Shown here: one piece after another, positions 17,639 through 27,061 of the stretch
How the letters are laid out: each line of letters starts with the position of its first letter
Position numbering within the stretch: the first letter of the stretch is position 1
Made by a program: the position numbers and the translations under genes
Notes under the pieces: model-generated
Seen by the model: only the letters and a program-made list of their open reading frames with translations
Databases searched by the model: none
Told to the model about the DNA's origin: nothing
Source of the DNA: an uncultured Woeseiaceae bacterium
GTDB lineage: Bacteria; Pseudomonadota; Gammaproteobacteria; Steroidobacterales; Woeseiaceae
DNA length: 64,000 nt
Direction: 5' to 3'
NCBI GenBank assembly: GCA_945787845.1
Contig: CALZJH010000003.1
Coordinates: forward strand, 124,001 to 188,000

Positions 17639-18925
17639 TTGCTGCGAGCCCGCCAGAAAATCGGGAAGTATCGGATCCTGGGTCGGATTGCGTCCGGGCC
17701 GCTGGCCGATGTCTACCAGGCCTACGATACGATTCAGAAGGTCAGGGTCGCGCTGAAGATTCCCAAAGCCGACGAAAACACGGGCCACGAGGAGTTTCTT
17801 CACGAGGTCCGCGTCGCCACGAAATTACGGCATCCCAATATCCTGTCAGTCCTCAATGCGAGCTACATTGACGGTCAGTTTGTCATTGCAATGGAACTCG
17901 GCGAAGAGTCCCTCGCAGACCGGATCGAGCGTCGCACGTCCACGGCCCGCAAACTCGATCTGGCCGGGCAGGGACTGGCCGCGCTGGCCCACGCGCACGA
18001 GCACAAGATCATTCATTGCGATATCAAGCCCGAGAATTTCATTCTGTTTCCGGGAAACCGCCTGAAGCTGGCGGATTTCGGCTTCGCGAAGATCAGCCTG
18101 CGCACACTAAAAGCGTCCGGATCAGGCACGATCGACTACATCGCGCCGGAGCAGGCCATGGGGCGGCCCAAGTTCCAGTCCGACGTATTTTCGATGGGCC
18201 TGGTCCTGTACCGGCTGTTCTCGGGAGTCCTGCCCGAGTGGCCGTTCGAGTGGCCGCTGGCCGGGCACGACAAGCTGCAGGCGCGGGTTCGACCTGAGCT
18301 CATTGAGATTCTGCAAAAAGCCATCCAGCTCGATCCCGCGAAGCGCTACCGCACGGCCGTGCAGATGTACGCCGATTTTGAGCGGGCTGACAGCCACGCA
18401 CGGAAACAGAAACGCACGCGTGCCAGGAATGGTGCTCGGCGGGGCGCATCGTGGCGGCAGCTTCAATGGCGCGAGTTCCAGCGGCAGTTTCGCAAGCAGC
18501 TCGATACCCGGCATCACTGTCGCCGCTGCGAGGGGCCGGTTGCAGAGAGCATGCAGGCCTGTCCCTGGTGTGGTTTCGACAACCCGTCGCGCGGGTCGGA
18601 GACCCACATGCCGGCGCATTGCCCGCGCTGCGAGCGTGGCGTAAAAAATGACTGGGACTACTGTGCCTGGTGCTTCGGTCCGGGCTTTGTCGAGGAAGCC
18701 GCGCGGCACTACCCGGACAAGCGCTACACGAGCAAATGCGCCAATGTGCGCTGTCGCGGCCCGTTGATGCCGTTCATGCGCTATTGTCCCCATTGCCGCA
18801 CGAAAGTCCGCAAGCCCTGGAAACTCAAGGGAAGCCGCCATTCGTGCAAGGCCTGCAACTGGGGCATCGCAAAAGACTACTGGAACTTTTGCGCCTGGTG
18901 CCGGGAACCGGTGAGACGAGAATGA
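17639..18925 (+). CDS. Ser/Thr protein kinase with four C-terminal zinc ribbons
   Basis: This 428-residue cytoplasmic protein has a Hanks-type kinase domain at about 8-255: ATP lysine K40 (VALK), catalytic loop HCDIKPEN (126-133), DFG at 147-149 and APEQ. The catalytic loop has Cys instead of Arg before the Asp, so it is a non-RD kinase. Four CxxC...CxxC ribbons follow, with Cys pairs near 294/297-308/311, 328/331-342/345, 367/372-383/386 and 403/406-418/421. The only plausible start is the TTG at 17639, two bases after glpK. The next gene, a PP2C phosphatase, overlaps by four bases. Kinases with zinc-ribbon tails paired with PP2C and VWA proteins recall the TerY-P triads. Confidence 0.9.
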   Translation: MLRARQKIGKYRILGRIASGPLADVYQAYDTIQKVRVALKIPKADENTGHEEFLHEVRVATKLRHPNILSVLNASYIDGQFVIAMELGEESLADRIERRTSTARKLDLAGQGLAALAHAHEHKIIHCDIKPENFILFPGNRLKLADFGFAKISLRTLKASGSGTIDYIAPEQAMGRPKFQSDVFSMGLVLYRLFSGVLPEWPFEWPLAGHDKLQARVRPELIEILQKAIQLDPAKRYRTAVQMYADFERADSHARKQKRTRARNGARRGASWRQLQWREFQRQFRKQLDTRHHCRRCEGPVAESMQACPWCGFDNPSRGSETHMPAHCPRCERGVKNDWDYCAWCFGPGFVEEAARHYPDKRYTSKCANVRCRGPLMPFMRYCPHCRTKVRKPWKLKGSRHSCKACNWGIAKDYWNFCAWCREPVRRE

Positions 18926-19818
18926 CGGGTGATGAGCCGACAGAACAGATAGAGACCCTGATCCTGAACGGCGCGTTCGAGCCGGATCAGGTGGAGGTGG
19001 AGGTCGCCGGCGGTGTGGCGGTGGCGCGCTGCCAGAAGGATCCGGGCAAGGAAACCGAGAATGAAGATACAGCCGCCATCATTCCCTACGGTCCGGGCGC
19101 GGCCGTGCTGGTGGTCGCCGACGGCGCCGGCGGGTTGCCGGCCGGCAAACGTGCATCGCTGACCGCGGTCACAACGCTCGCCACGGCACTGCAGACAGCG
19201 ATGGACAAGACCATGCTGCTGCGCACGGCCATACTCAACGGGATCGAAGCGGCCAATGAGGCCGTGCTGTCGCTCGCTAATGGATCGGCGACGACAATGA
19301 CGGTCATTACGATTGAAGGTCTGGTCGCACGGTCCTACCAGATCGGCGATTCCGAGGCACTGGTCGTGGGGCAGCGTGGTCTGATCAAGTTGCAGACCAC
19401 GGCGCATTCACCGACTGGGTTTGCCGTCGAGGCGGGCTTTCTGGACGAGCGGGACGCGCTGCATCATGAGGATCGACATCTCGTTTCCAATTTTCTGGGC
19501 ACCAGCGACATGCGCATCGATGTCGGTGCCGGTGTCGAATTACGGCCTCGCGATACGGTCCTGGTCGCAAGCGACGGCCTGACGGACAATCTTCATCTCG
19601 ATGAAATCGTGGAGTGCATACGTACCGGCGGTCTCGCCGCGAGTGCGGCCGAGCTGTTGACACTGGCGAATCGGCGTATGGCGGGACCTGCCGGCGGACA
19701 ACCCAGCAAGCCCGACGATTTGTCGCTGATTTTGTTCCGCAAGCCCGGCAGCGTGCGTATTATGAGGGAATCCAAGCATTCGGCGGGAACTCAAGGCCCT
19801 GTTAGGGTTCCAAGCTAG
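18922..19818 (+). CDS. PP2C-family Ser/Thr protein phosphatase
   Basis: This 298-residue protein has the PPM/PP2C metal ligands in order: D49 in ENEDTAA, D67 in VADGAGG, D218 in ASDGLTDN and D265 in KPDDLSL, with GDSEA at 142-146. It should dephosphorylate targets of the neighbouring kinases with Mn2+/Mg2+. The first 20 residues and the tail after 275 lie outside the domain. The ATG overlaps the kinase stop (ATGA), so kinase and phosphatase are made together. It has no membrane helix. Confidence 0.92.
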   Translation: MTGDEPTEQIETLILNGAFEPDQVEVEVAGGVAVARCQKDPGKETENEDTAAIIPYGPGAAVLVVADGAGGLPAGKRASLTAVTTLATALQTAMDKTMLLRTAILNGIEAANEAVLSLANGSATTMTVITIEGLVARSYQIGDSEALVVGQRGLIKLQTTAHSPTGFAVEAGFLDERDALHHEDRHLVSNFLGTSDMRIDVGAGVELRPRDTVLVASDGLTDNLHLDEIVECIRTGGLAASAAELLTLANRRMAGPAGGQPSKPDDLSLILFRKPGSVRIMRESKHSAGTQGPVRVPS

Positions 19819-19837
19819 AGATTCGGGAGGGAAAACC

Positions 19838-20866
19838 ATGAGATCACAGACCCGGAACAACCCTAAACTCGCAGCGGCCATTCGCAACAGCATTGCGGCA
19901 ACCTGCGTCGGATTCCTCATTGCCGGCTGTGCCAGTATCGGCGTGTCCGGTGGCGGCATGGGTGGCGGTGTCGGTGGTGGTGTCTCCCTGCCGGGTGGCG
20001 GTATGCCGGGCGGTGGTTCCTCCGGCGGCGGCTCGTCCGGTGGCGGCATGCCGGGTGGTTCGTCCGGAGGATCGTCAGGCGGTATGCCGGGTGGCATGCC
20101 GGGCGGATCATCGGGTGGCATGCCAGGCGGTTCTTCCGGCGGGATGCCGGGCGGCTCGTCCGGCGGTTCGTCGGGCGGTTCGTCGGGCGGTTCGTCGGGC
20201 GGCATGTCGGGTGGCGCATCGGGTGGTGGCGGTTCCGGCGGCGCGACGGGCGGCCAGGATATGGAAGGTGTCAGTATTCCGGGCGCCGGCCAGGGCGGTG
20301 ACGGTGCAGCGGGCAGCGAGTGCAATGACGGCGGTATCTCGGGCGGCGGCATCGGCGGCAGCATGGGTTGTGACGAAAGTTCGGCCGATGGCAGTGGCGG
20401 TGCCGGCGGCTCCGGTGGCGTAGGCCAGTTCCCGGGTGACCCCGAGGCAGCCGACAAACTCGGCAAGGAACTCGATAAGTCGCTGGGTGACTTCGACGAG
20501 GCGATGGGCGAGGAACAACGTGAGATTTCGTCCGCGTCCCGCAACACCGAAGGATTCGACACGGGTTCCGGTGGCAACCAGGGCGGTTCGATCAGCCTGG
20601 GTGAGCAGGCGGCCGGCGCGATGGGCGGCGGCAGCGGTGGCGGTGGTGGCACCGCCGGCCAGGATGCGGCGTCCGGCGAGGTCGGTGGAGGCCCTCTCGG
20701 CGGGCTGGATGCGCAGGAAATTGCCAAACGCACACCGGATGACATTGAAGCTGTTATAGATGACGATATTGTGGCGAGACAGCTGCGCGAGGCGGCACTG
20801 GCGACAGAAGACCCCGAGTTGCGCGAACGCTATTGGGAAGAATACCGTAAGTACAAAGGTATGTAA
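19838..20866 (+). CDS. Gly/Ser-rich repeat lipoprotein
   Basis: This 342-residue protein starts after a strong GGGAGG site. Residues 1-30 are a lipoprotein signal peptide with lipobox FLIAGC (Cys 31). About 35-140 is a low-complexity run of GGMPGGSSGG and GGSSGGS units, followed by Gly-rich linkers to about 285. A charged helical tail (IAKRTPDDIEAVIDDD and onward) follows. A long flexible Gly/Ser arm on a lipid anchor suggests an envelope spacer or tether. No family is recognised. It sits third in the signalling operon and is followed by another lipoprotein. Confidence 0.8.
   Translation: MRSQTRNNPKLAAAIRNSIAATCVGFLIAGCASIGVSGGGMGGGVGGGVSLPGGGMPGGGSSGGGSSGGGMPGGSSGGSSGGMPGGMPGGSSGGMPGGSSGGMPGGSSGGSSGGSSGGSSGGMSGGASGGGGSGGATGGQDMEGVSIPGAGQGGDGAAGSECNDGGISGGGIGGSMGCDESSADGSGGAGGSGGVGQFPGDPEAADKLGKELDKSLGDFDEAMGEEQREISSASRNTEGFDTGSGGNQGGSISLGEQAAGAMGGGSGGGGGTAGQDAASGEVGGGPLGGLDAQEIAKRTPDDIEAVIDDDIVARQLREAALATEDPELRERYWEEYRKYKGM
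20162..20197 (+). repeat. Three perfect 12-bp tandem repeats within a Gly/Ser coding tract
   Basis: GGCGGTTCGTCG occurs three times in a row, encoding Gly-Gly-Ser-Ser units. The wider tract (about 19945-20260) is made of diverged copies of the same and a GGCATGCCGGG-type unit. Such a tract can change length by slippage in steps of four codons without breaking the frame. Confidence 0.85.
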
Positions 20867-20884
20867 GGAGAGCGAACGCGCCCT

Positions 20885-22129
20885 ATGCTGAGATCACTGC
20901 TGCTACTCATATCGCTGTGCCTGCTGAGCACGGGCTGCACGGTCAACGAAGTTGTCGTCGCAGATGAAACGGAACTGCTGGTGGCGCAATCACCAGCGGA
21001 TGAGTCGCGGCTGCTGGATATCGGCATCGTTGAATTCGCGCCCGGCATTGACGAGAACAACAATGCACGCAAGACCGGCGTCTATGACGAGATTCGCCTG
21101 GCCGAGACCAAGTATCTTGCTTACCACCTGAAAACAACGCTTCAGGGCACCGGTCACTGGGGCGCCGTTCGCGTCATCCCGTCGCGACAGGCCTTCACCG
21201 ACATCATTATCAGCGGCCAGATCGAAAAGTCCGATGGCGAATTCGTGGCGCTCGAAGTGTCGGTCAATGATGCGACCGGTCGTCACTGGTTCAGCAAGGC
21301 GTATGAGACGCAAACGGGCCTGACATCTTATTCCGACCGCCGGGACCGGCGACTCGACCCCTACCAGAAAATATTCAACGACATTGCCAACGACCTGCAT
21401 ACCTTTGCCGAGCAGATGCCACACGAGGATCTCGCGCAGACGCGCAAGGTATCCGAGTTACAGTTCTTTGCCGACATGTCGCCACTGGCTTACGGAGAGC
21501 ATCTCTCGACGAACCAAGACGGTATTTACAGCATTGCCCGGCTGCCTGCGGAAAATGACCCCACGGTGGCCCGCCTGCGGCAGATTCGTGAGCGCGATCG
21601 CCTGGTTGTCGATACGCTGAATGAGCACTACGCCAACTTCTATTACGGCATCGCAATTCCCTACCGGAACTGGCGCAAGGTGTCCCGCCAGGAGTCCATT
21701 GCCTACCGGCAGGTGAAGCGATCGGCGCGCATGCAGACGCTGGTGGGTGTCGTGGTGCTCGCGGGATCGCTGGCCGTCGATACGAACAACTCGAGCAGCA
21801 GTCGCCAGCGACGTGTCAACCGCAATTTGCAGTACATGGGTGTTTCCGAGGGCCTGAATCGCATCATCGGTGGCATCCAGCGCAGCGGTGAGGCGGATTC
21901 TCACCTGGCCGCAATCGCCGAGCTTTCCGAGTCATTCGGGGCCCAGGCGGCGCCCATGGTCGTTAGCGTCGAGGGCCAGGAACGGCGGCTGACCGGCACG
22001 GCTGAAGCACAGTACGAAGGCTGGCGTCGTTTGCTCAAGGAGATCTACCAGGCTGAGACCGGTTTCACGCAAACGGTCGACGTTGGCGCGCCATCGCGCA
22101 CAACGGAACGCGCGCCCTCGAGAGATTAA
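20885..22129 (+). CDS. Lipoprotein of unknown function in the signalling operon
   Basis: This 414-residue protein has signal peptide and lipobox LLSTGC (Cys 18). No recognised domain follows. Residues about 40-190 look like a globular alpha/beta domain, and about 225-260 are helical. A short hydrophobic stretch (QTLVGVVVLAGSLAV) occurs near 280-294, and a Thr/Pro/Ser-rich tail closes the protein. It lies between the Gly/Ser lipoprotein and a transmembrane kinase, so a periplasmic or outer-membrane part of the same machine is likely. This is by context only. Confidence 0.8.
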   Translation: MLRSLLLLISLCLLSTGCTVNEVVVADETELLVAQSPADESRLLDIGIVEFAPGIDENNNARKTGVYDEIRLAETKYLAYHLKTTLQGTGHWGAVRVIPSRQAFTDIIISGQIEKSDGEFVALEVSVNDATGRHWFSKAYETQTGLTSYSDRRDRRLDPYQKIFNDIANDLHTFAEQMPHEDLAQTRKVSELQFFADMSPLAYGEHLSTNQDGIYSIARLPAENDPTVARLRQIRERDRLVVDTLNEHYANFYYGIAIPYRNWRKVSRQESIAYRQVKRSARMQTLVGVVVLAGSLAVDTNNSSSSRQRRVNRNLQYMGVSEGLNRIIGGIQRSGEADSHLAAIAELSESFGAQAAPMVVSVEGQERRLTGTAEAQYEGWRRLLKEIYQAETGFTQTVDVGAPSRTTERAPSRD

Positions 22130-22140
22130 AACGGCGCAAG

Positions 22141-24561
22141 ATGCTCGAACTTGATAAAGGGACCCGGTTAGCCGAAAGGTACACGCTGGAGCGACCGCTC
22201 GGCAGGGGCGGTGAGGCGGAGACCTGGCTGGCCAGGGATCGTCTGACGCGCGCCTCTGTTGCCCTCAAGCTTGTCTCTGCTACCGGTGAAGCCGGTGAGC
22301 GCCTGCGTCAGGAGTGGCAGACGAACCTGCGTCTCATGCATGCGCATATCGTGCGGGTCTTCGAATTTCACGAAGACCAGGGCCTGGCGTTCTATAGCCT
22401 GCAATACATCGATGGTGCGGATCTCGGCGCGCTAACAGCGCAGCCGCTTGTCGAATTATTGCCGCCGGTCGGGTTGATCGCCGATGCGCTGCGCTATGCG
22501 CATGCGAAAGGCATCGTGCATCGTGACGTCAAGGCATCCAACGTACTGATCGACTACAACGGCGCTCCGTACCTCTGTGATTTTGGCGTGGCGGCCGCGG
22601 TCGGTACACCGGCCAGCGGTGGTTCCCCGGTTGCCGCAAGTCCGCAATCACAGCAGGGCGGGTCGGCCCAACCCGCCGATGATGTGTATGCGCTTGGCGT
22701 ACTGCTTTACGAACTCATCTCGGGCGCGCCGCCCGAGTCGTCCGACGGTGAGCCACCGCCCCTGCGAGCTGTGGCAGGTGACGTAGTACCGGAGCCCGTT
22801 CAGGACCTGGTTGCGCGCATGCTCGACCGGGACGCCGCCAGGCGGCCGGCAGCAGGCGAGGTCGGCGACGCGTTGCGCTCCGCCGGATTTGCTCCGGGCC
22901 CGGCGCGTTCGCAGATTGCGCCTCGTCCCGTAATGCAGGATGAACCCGTCGAGACGGTCTCGGCGGTTCGCCACACCCGTGCGACCGGCGCCGAAACAAG
23001 CGCCACCCTTCCGGCGCAAAGCACCAGCGGTATCAGCCCCGTCACGCTGGGCGTGGCGCTGGCTGTTCTGATCGGCGTATTGCTGGGTGTCGTCTTCCTG
23101 CTGCCCGATGCCGTTGAGGAGCAGGATCGCCCGATCGCCGAACAGGTTGCGACGCCGGCCCCTGCAGATGGCGGCATCAGCAACCCCGCAGTGGAGGCCG
23201 ATGTTGCCGACGATGAGAGCGTCACGCCGATTGATCGCGTCACTCGTGAATATGTTCCCGAAAACCAGGCGCTCGAAGGCGAAGTGATTGAATTCAATGA
23301 AAACGACGCGGATTTCACCGGTCTCGATGACGAAGGCAAGCTGCGTTACAACGTCGAGATGATTCTCGGTGAGTTGTTGTCCAGTTTCTCGACGCTCGAA
23401 CAGCGGAGTGTGCAGCGCTGGGCGCAGGTTCCTTATCGTCGCGCCAGGGAGCGCTACGCGCTCGGGGACGAGGCCTTTCTCGAACGCGATTGGGCGGCGG
23501 CCGAGGCCTACTACCTGGATGCGTTGTCATTGCTCGAGCCGCTGTTCGACCGGGTCGAACCGGAGTTCAACAAAGCGCTGTCCGGCGCGAAGGCGGCATT
23601 CGATGAAGGCGACAGGTCCGAGGCGCTGCGGCTCTATGAACTGGCAGTCGCCATCACGCCCAACCACCCGGAAGCCAGGGCGGGCCTCGAGCGAGCGCAG
23701 AATCTCGAGACCGTGCTGCAACTCGTCGACCAGGGCCTCGAGTTCGAAGAAGAACTCGAGCTGGATGCAGCTGAGGCGAGTTTTGATCAGGCAGTAAGGA
23801 TTGACCCCAACTGGGAACCGGCGATTGCGGGACTTGAGCGCGTGCGCACAACGCGCAACAAGATCCAGTTCGACTCCCGTATGAGCGAGGGCCTCGAGGC
23901 GCTGGCGATCGGGGACTACCTCGGTGCGCGTGCCGCTTTCCGCATGGCCCAGAAACTGATCCCCGGTTCCAGGGAGCCGGCTGACGGTTTGCTCCAGGTC
24001 GACCAGGGATTGCGGCTGAGTAACATCAATACGCTGGAGCAGGAAGCCATCGCATTGGAGCAGTCCGAGCACTGGGACGCTGCTGCGACAACCTATGAAG
24101 AGATTCTCAAGGTCGACGGCAACCTGGCGTTTGCGATTGACGGGCTGGCCAGGGCGCGCCGCATGAGCGCATTGCACACGCGGCTTGACGACTACATCAA
24201 GGACCCTGACCGGCTGTCAGTGCCGTCTGTCATGCAGCAAGCGACGTCGTTTGTCGTCGAGATTACGACCATGACCGACATCGGTCCGCGCCTTGCCGGG
24301 CAGCGCGACGAACTGCTGCGCTTACTCAAGCGAGCGGCCACGCCCATTGCGGTCGAGCTGGTTTCCGATAACATGACGGCGGTCTCGATTTACAAGGTCG
24401 GCGTGCTTGGCAGTTTCGGCAACACGGCGCTGGACCTGCGACCGGGTAAGTACGTGGCGGTCGGTGTACGCCAGGGCTATCGCGATGTACGTGTCGAATT
24501 TCGCGTCGCGCCGGAAATTGACATGCAGCCCGTCGAGGTGGTTTGCAAGGAGCCAATTTGA
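22141..24561 (+). CDS. Transmembrane Ser/Thr kinase with periplasmic TPR-like repeats
   Basis: This protein has 806 residues. A cytoplasmic kinase domain (12-250) has K43 in VALKL, HRDVKASN (127-134) and DFG (147-149). It is therefore an RD kinase, with an unusually Gly/Ser/Gln-rich activation segment. One membrane helix follows (about 301-322). The outside part carries TPR-like helical pairs (about 420-690, repeats of the AALERAxxxxP type such as YELAVAITPNHPEARAGLERA). A PEGA-like beta end closes it (GKYVAVGVRQGYRDVRVEF). The layout resembles receptor kinases sensing the envelope. It overlaps the next gene (TTGA). Confidence 0.88.
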   Translation: MLELDKGTRLAERYTLERPLGRGGEAETWLARDRLTRASVALKLVSATGEAGERLRQEWQTNLRLMHAHIVRVFEFHEDQGLAFYSLQYIDGADLGALTAQPLVELLPPVGLIADALRYAHAKGIVHRDVKASNVLIDYNGAPYLCDFGVAAAVGTPASGGSPVAASPQSQQGGSAQPADDVYALGVLLYELISGAPPESSDGEPPPLRAVAGDVVPEPVQDLVARMLDRDAARRPAAGEVGDALRSAGFAPGPARSQIAPRPVMQDEPVETVSAVRHTRATGAETSATLPAQSTSGISPVTLGVALAVLIGVLLGVVFLLPDAVEEQDRPIAEQVATPAPADGGISNPAVEADVADDESVTPIDRVTREYVPENQALEGEVIEFNENDADFTGLDDEGKLRYNVEMILGELLSSFSTLEQRSVQRWAQVPYRRARERYALGDEAFLERDWAAAEAYYLDALSLLEPLFDRVEPEFNKALSGAKAAFDEGDRSEALRLYELAVAITPNHPEARAGLERAQNLETVLQLVDQGLEFEEELELDAAEASFDQAVRIDPNWEPAIAGLERVRTTRNKIQFDSRMSEGLEALAIGDYLGARAAFRMAQKLIPGSREPADGLLQVDQGLRLSNINTLEQEAIALEQSEHWDAAATTYEEILKVDGNLAFAIDGLARARRMSALHTRLDDYIKDPDRLSVPSVMQQATSFVVEITTMTDIGPRLAGQRDELLRLLKRAATPIAVELVSDNMTAVSIYKVGVLGSFGNTALDLRPGKYVAVGVRQGYRDVRVEFRVAPEIDMQPVEVVCKEPI
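24547..24552 (+). promoter_or_regulatory. Ribosome binding site deciding a TTG start
   Basis: AAGGAG lies five bases before the TTG at 24558, which overlaps the upstream kinase stop as TTGA. Another in-frame TTG at 24543 has no such site. The site therefore places the start of the PEGA/FGE protein at 24558. Confidence 0.75.
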
Positions 24562-26984
24562 GTTTCGATCACTTGTTTATCAGGGACGTTGAAGGCGAGC
24601 GTCGAGTGGACGCCCCTGCGCTCCCGCTGCGTGTCGGGACGAGCAGCGACTGCGAGCTGCGCCTGCCGGGGCCCGGTGGCGAGCCCGTTGCCCTGCTCGA
24701 CCTGCTGGACGGCACGCCGTTTGTGCAGCCCGTCGGCCGCAGCAGCACGCTCACGATAAACGGCGCCACGCTCGACACCAGCCAGCGCCTTCAGGACGGC
24801 GATGAGCTCGGATTCTATGGCAGCCGCATCAAGCTGCTGGAGGCGGATGGACGCCTCGTTCTCGACGTGCGGCTCGAAGACAGTGCCTATGTTACGCGCC
24901 CGCCTGATATGCCGGACGCCGATGCCGCGCTCGACGACGAAGCGATCGCGCCGACGGCGTTCACCCGGGCAACGGCAACGTCGGCGCAGATCAGCCAGGA
25001 ACGAACGAGCCCACTGAAGCTTATCCTGACCGTTGGGCTCGCGGCACTGCTGATCGCGTCATACCTTCTGTTTAGTGCCAAGTCGGTGCAGTTCGAAATC
25101 GAGCCCGCCGAACCGGACTCGTTCAGTATTGACGGCGGCTGGTTCCGGCTGCCGATCGGCGATCGCGTCCTGCTCCGCAAGGGCACCTACACGGTGAACG
25201 TCGGTAAACAGGGCTACTACGACGTGCGACAGAGCTTCATCGTGGGTGACGAGCAGTCGATGACCCTGAGCCTGCGCATGCGGAAGAAGCCGGGACGCCT
25301 GCTGGTGTCGGTCGCGCCGGTCGCTGACGCCGTCGTAACAGTCGATGAGGGGCAGGTTGGTAAAGCGCCGTTCGGTCCCGTCGAACTGGAACCGGGTGAG
25401 CATTCGGTTCGCGTCGAGTCCGAGAAGTTCCTGCCGTTTCGCGGTGTCGTGAACATGGCCGGCCTTGATCGGCTTGAGCGCATCACCGTACAGCTGGTGC
25501 CACGCTGGGCAGAAGTTCGGGTTGAATCGGACCCGCCGGGCGCAACGATTTTCAATGGTGAGGAGGAGATCGGCGTAACGCCCGCGACCGTTGATTTGCT
25601 CGAAGGCTCACACGAAGTCACCGTCTCCAAAGACGGCTATGCCGCCTGGGACGGAACGGTCGTTGCCGAATCAAATGTCGCCCAGCAGCTGCCGCTGATC
25701 ACATTGCAGCCTGCGGACGCGCGCCTTATCGTGAATACGATACCCCGGGGCGCCAACGTAACCGTGAACGGACGCTATCGCGGGCAGTCCCCGATTACGT
25801 TGTCGCTGGCCCCCGAGGTGGACTACGACATCGGTCTGTCGAAAGCAGGCTACGGGGTGACCCGCCGCAGCATGCGGATGGAATCCAATGCGTCGGAATC
25901 AATCACCGTCGATCTGTCGGCGCGCCTCGGTACGGTGACGGTGGAAGTCCGCCCGGCGGATGCAACGGTGTACGTTGACGGTCGGCCCCGCGGCAAAGGC
26001 AAGACGACGCTGCGTCTGAGTTCGGCGCCGCATACGATAGAAGTCCGCCGCCAGGGCTATGTCGATTGGCGGCGCACGGTCACACCGCGCCCCGGTTACC
26101 CGCAGACCCTGTCGGCTGGTCTGCGATCGCTTGAGGCCGTGGCACAGGACAGCATAGTCAGGACGCTCGAATCGCCGGCGGGCCAGACAATGCGACGGGT
26201 CGAGCCGGCGACGTTCTCGATGGGCGCGTCGCGGGCCGAAGTCGGGCGGCGCGCCAACGAGGTCATCGTGCCGGTCACGGTGACCCGTCCGTTCCTGATC
26301 AGTGTCCATGAAGTCACCAACAAGGAGTTCGCCGAGTACAAGGCCAATCACGATTCCGGAACCAGCCTGCATCCGTCACTCGGTGCCGACGGCAATCCTG
26401 TCGCCAACGTCAGCTGGTCCGAAGCCGTGCAGTACTGCAACTGGCTGAGCCAGCGCGAAGGTCGGACGCCGGCGTACAAGGCCGTGTTCGGTGAATGGGT
26501 GCCCGTATATCCGCTGACTGATGGGTATCGACTCCCGACGGAGGCGGAGTGGGCGCTGGCCATTCGCTATGCGGGTCAGAAGCAGCCGTCCAGATTTCCG
26601 TGGGGAAGCCAGTGGCCCCCGCCTGCGGAGGCCGGGAACTTCGCGGATCGTTCTGCGATCGAACTTGTCCCGTCCATTCTGCCTGCCTATGACGATGGCT
26701 ATGCGTCGACAGCACCGGTTGGCAGCTTCAAGGCGAATGCGCTCGGTATCTTTGACGGCGGTGGCAATGTCGCCGAATGGGTCAATGATTTTTACACCGT
26801 GCCGACGCCGGGTATCACGACGCCGGTGGTGGATCCAACAGGACCGGACCGGGGTGCGAGCCACGTGATCCGCGGGTCGAGCTGGCGGCATGCCGGCACG
26901 ACCCAGCTGCGACTGAGCTACAGGGATTTCAGTTCCAAGCCCCGGGAGGATGTCGGTTTTCGCATCGCGCGCTTCGCCGATTAA
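24558..26984 (+). CDS. FHA-like / transmembrane / PEGA-repeat / FGE-fold protein
   Basis: This 808-residue protein starts at TTG (AAGGAG upstream). An N-terminal FHA-like beta sandwich (about 1-105, VGTSSDCELRL and INGATL...DGDELGFYG) is followed by one membrane helix (about 153-173). The outside part has four to five PEGA beta repeats (about 185-520, e.g. SDPPGATIFNGEEEIGVTPA). It ends in a formylglycine-generating-enzyme/sulfatase-modifying fold (about 555-808, with SWSEAVQYCNWLS, RLPTEAEW, GNVAEWVND and GFRIAR). The C-terminal core reads RGSSWRHAGTTQLRLSYRD and lacks the catalytic cysteines of true FGE. It is probably a structural or ligand-binding domain. Cytoplasmic FHA plus outside PEGA suggests a phospho-controlled envelope scaffold. 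Confidence 0.88.
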   Translation: MSFDHLFIRDVEGERRVDAPALPLRVGTSSDCELRLPGPGGEPVALLDLLDGTPFVQPVGRSSTLTINGATLDTSQRLQDGDELGFYGSRIKLLEADGRLVLDVRLEDSAYVTRPPDMPDADAALDDEAIAPTAFTRATATSAQISQERTSPLKLILTVGLAALLIASYLLFSAKSVQFEIEPAEPDSFSIDGGWFRLPIGDRVLLRKGTYTVNVGKQGYYDVRQSFIVGDEQSMTLSLRMRKKPGRLLVSVAPVADAVVTVDEGQVGKAPFGPVELEPGEHSVRVESEKFLPFRGVVNMAGLDRLERITVQLVPRWAEVRVESDPPGATIFNGEEEIGVTPATVDLLEGSHEVTVSKDGYAAWDGTVVAESNVAQQLPLITLQPADARLIVNTIPRGANVTVNGRYRGQSPITLSLAPEVDYDIGLSKAGYGVTRRSMRMESNASESITVDLSARLGTVTVEVRPADATVYVDGRPRGKGKTTLRLSSAPHTIEVRRQGYVDWRRTVTPRPGYPQTLSAGLRSLEAVAQDSIVRTLESPAGQTMRRVEPATFSMGASRAEVGRRANEVIVPVTVTRPFLISVHEVTNKEFAEYKANHDSGTSLHPSLGADGNPVANVSWSEAVQYCNWLSQREGRTPAYKAVFGEWVPVYPLTDGYRLPTEAEWALAIRYAGQKQPSRFPWGSQWPPPAEAGNFADRSAIELVPSILPAYDDGYASTAPVGSFKANALGIFDGGGNVAEWVNDFYTVPTPGITTPVVDPTGPDRGASHVIRGSSWRHAGTTQLRLSYRDFSSKPREDVGFRIARFAD

Positions 26985-27061
26985 AATCCAGTTTGAAATT
27001 TCGTGAGACAATCGGGCGCAGCAATGGTCCAAACTCGTAGCGGATCTGTGGAGGCCTCGAG

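Noticed and set aside
19540..20745. Pro-rich 401-residue frame on the minus strand (PPEEPPG-type repeats)
   Set aside because: It is the antisense of the Gly/Ser-repeat lipoprotein; GGC/GGT-rich DNA reads as Pro-rich on the other strand. It runs across two genes and has no domain.
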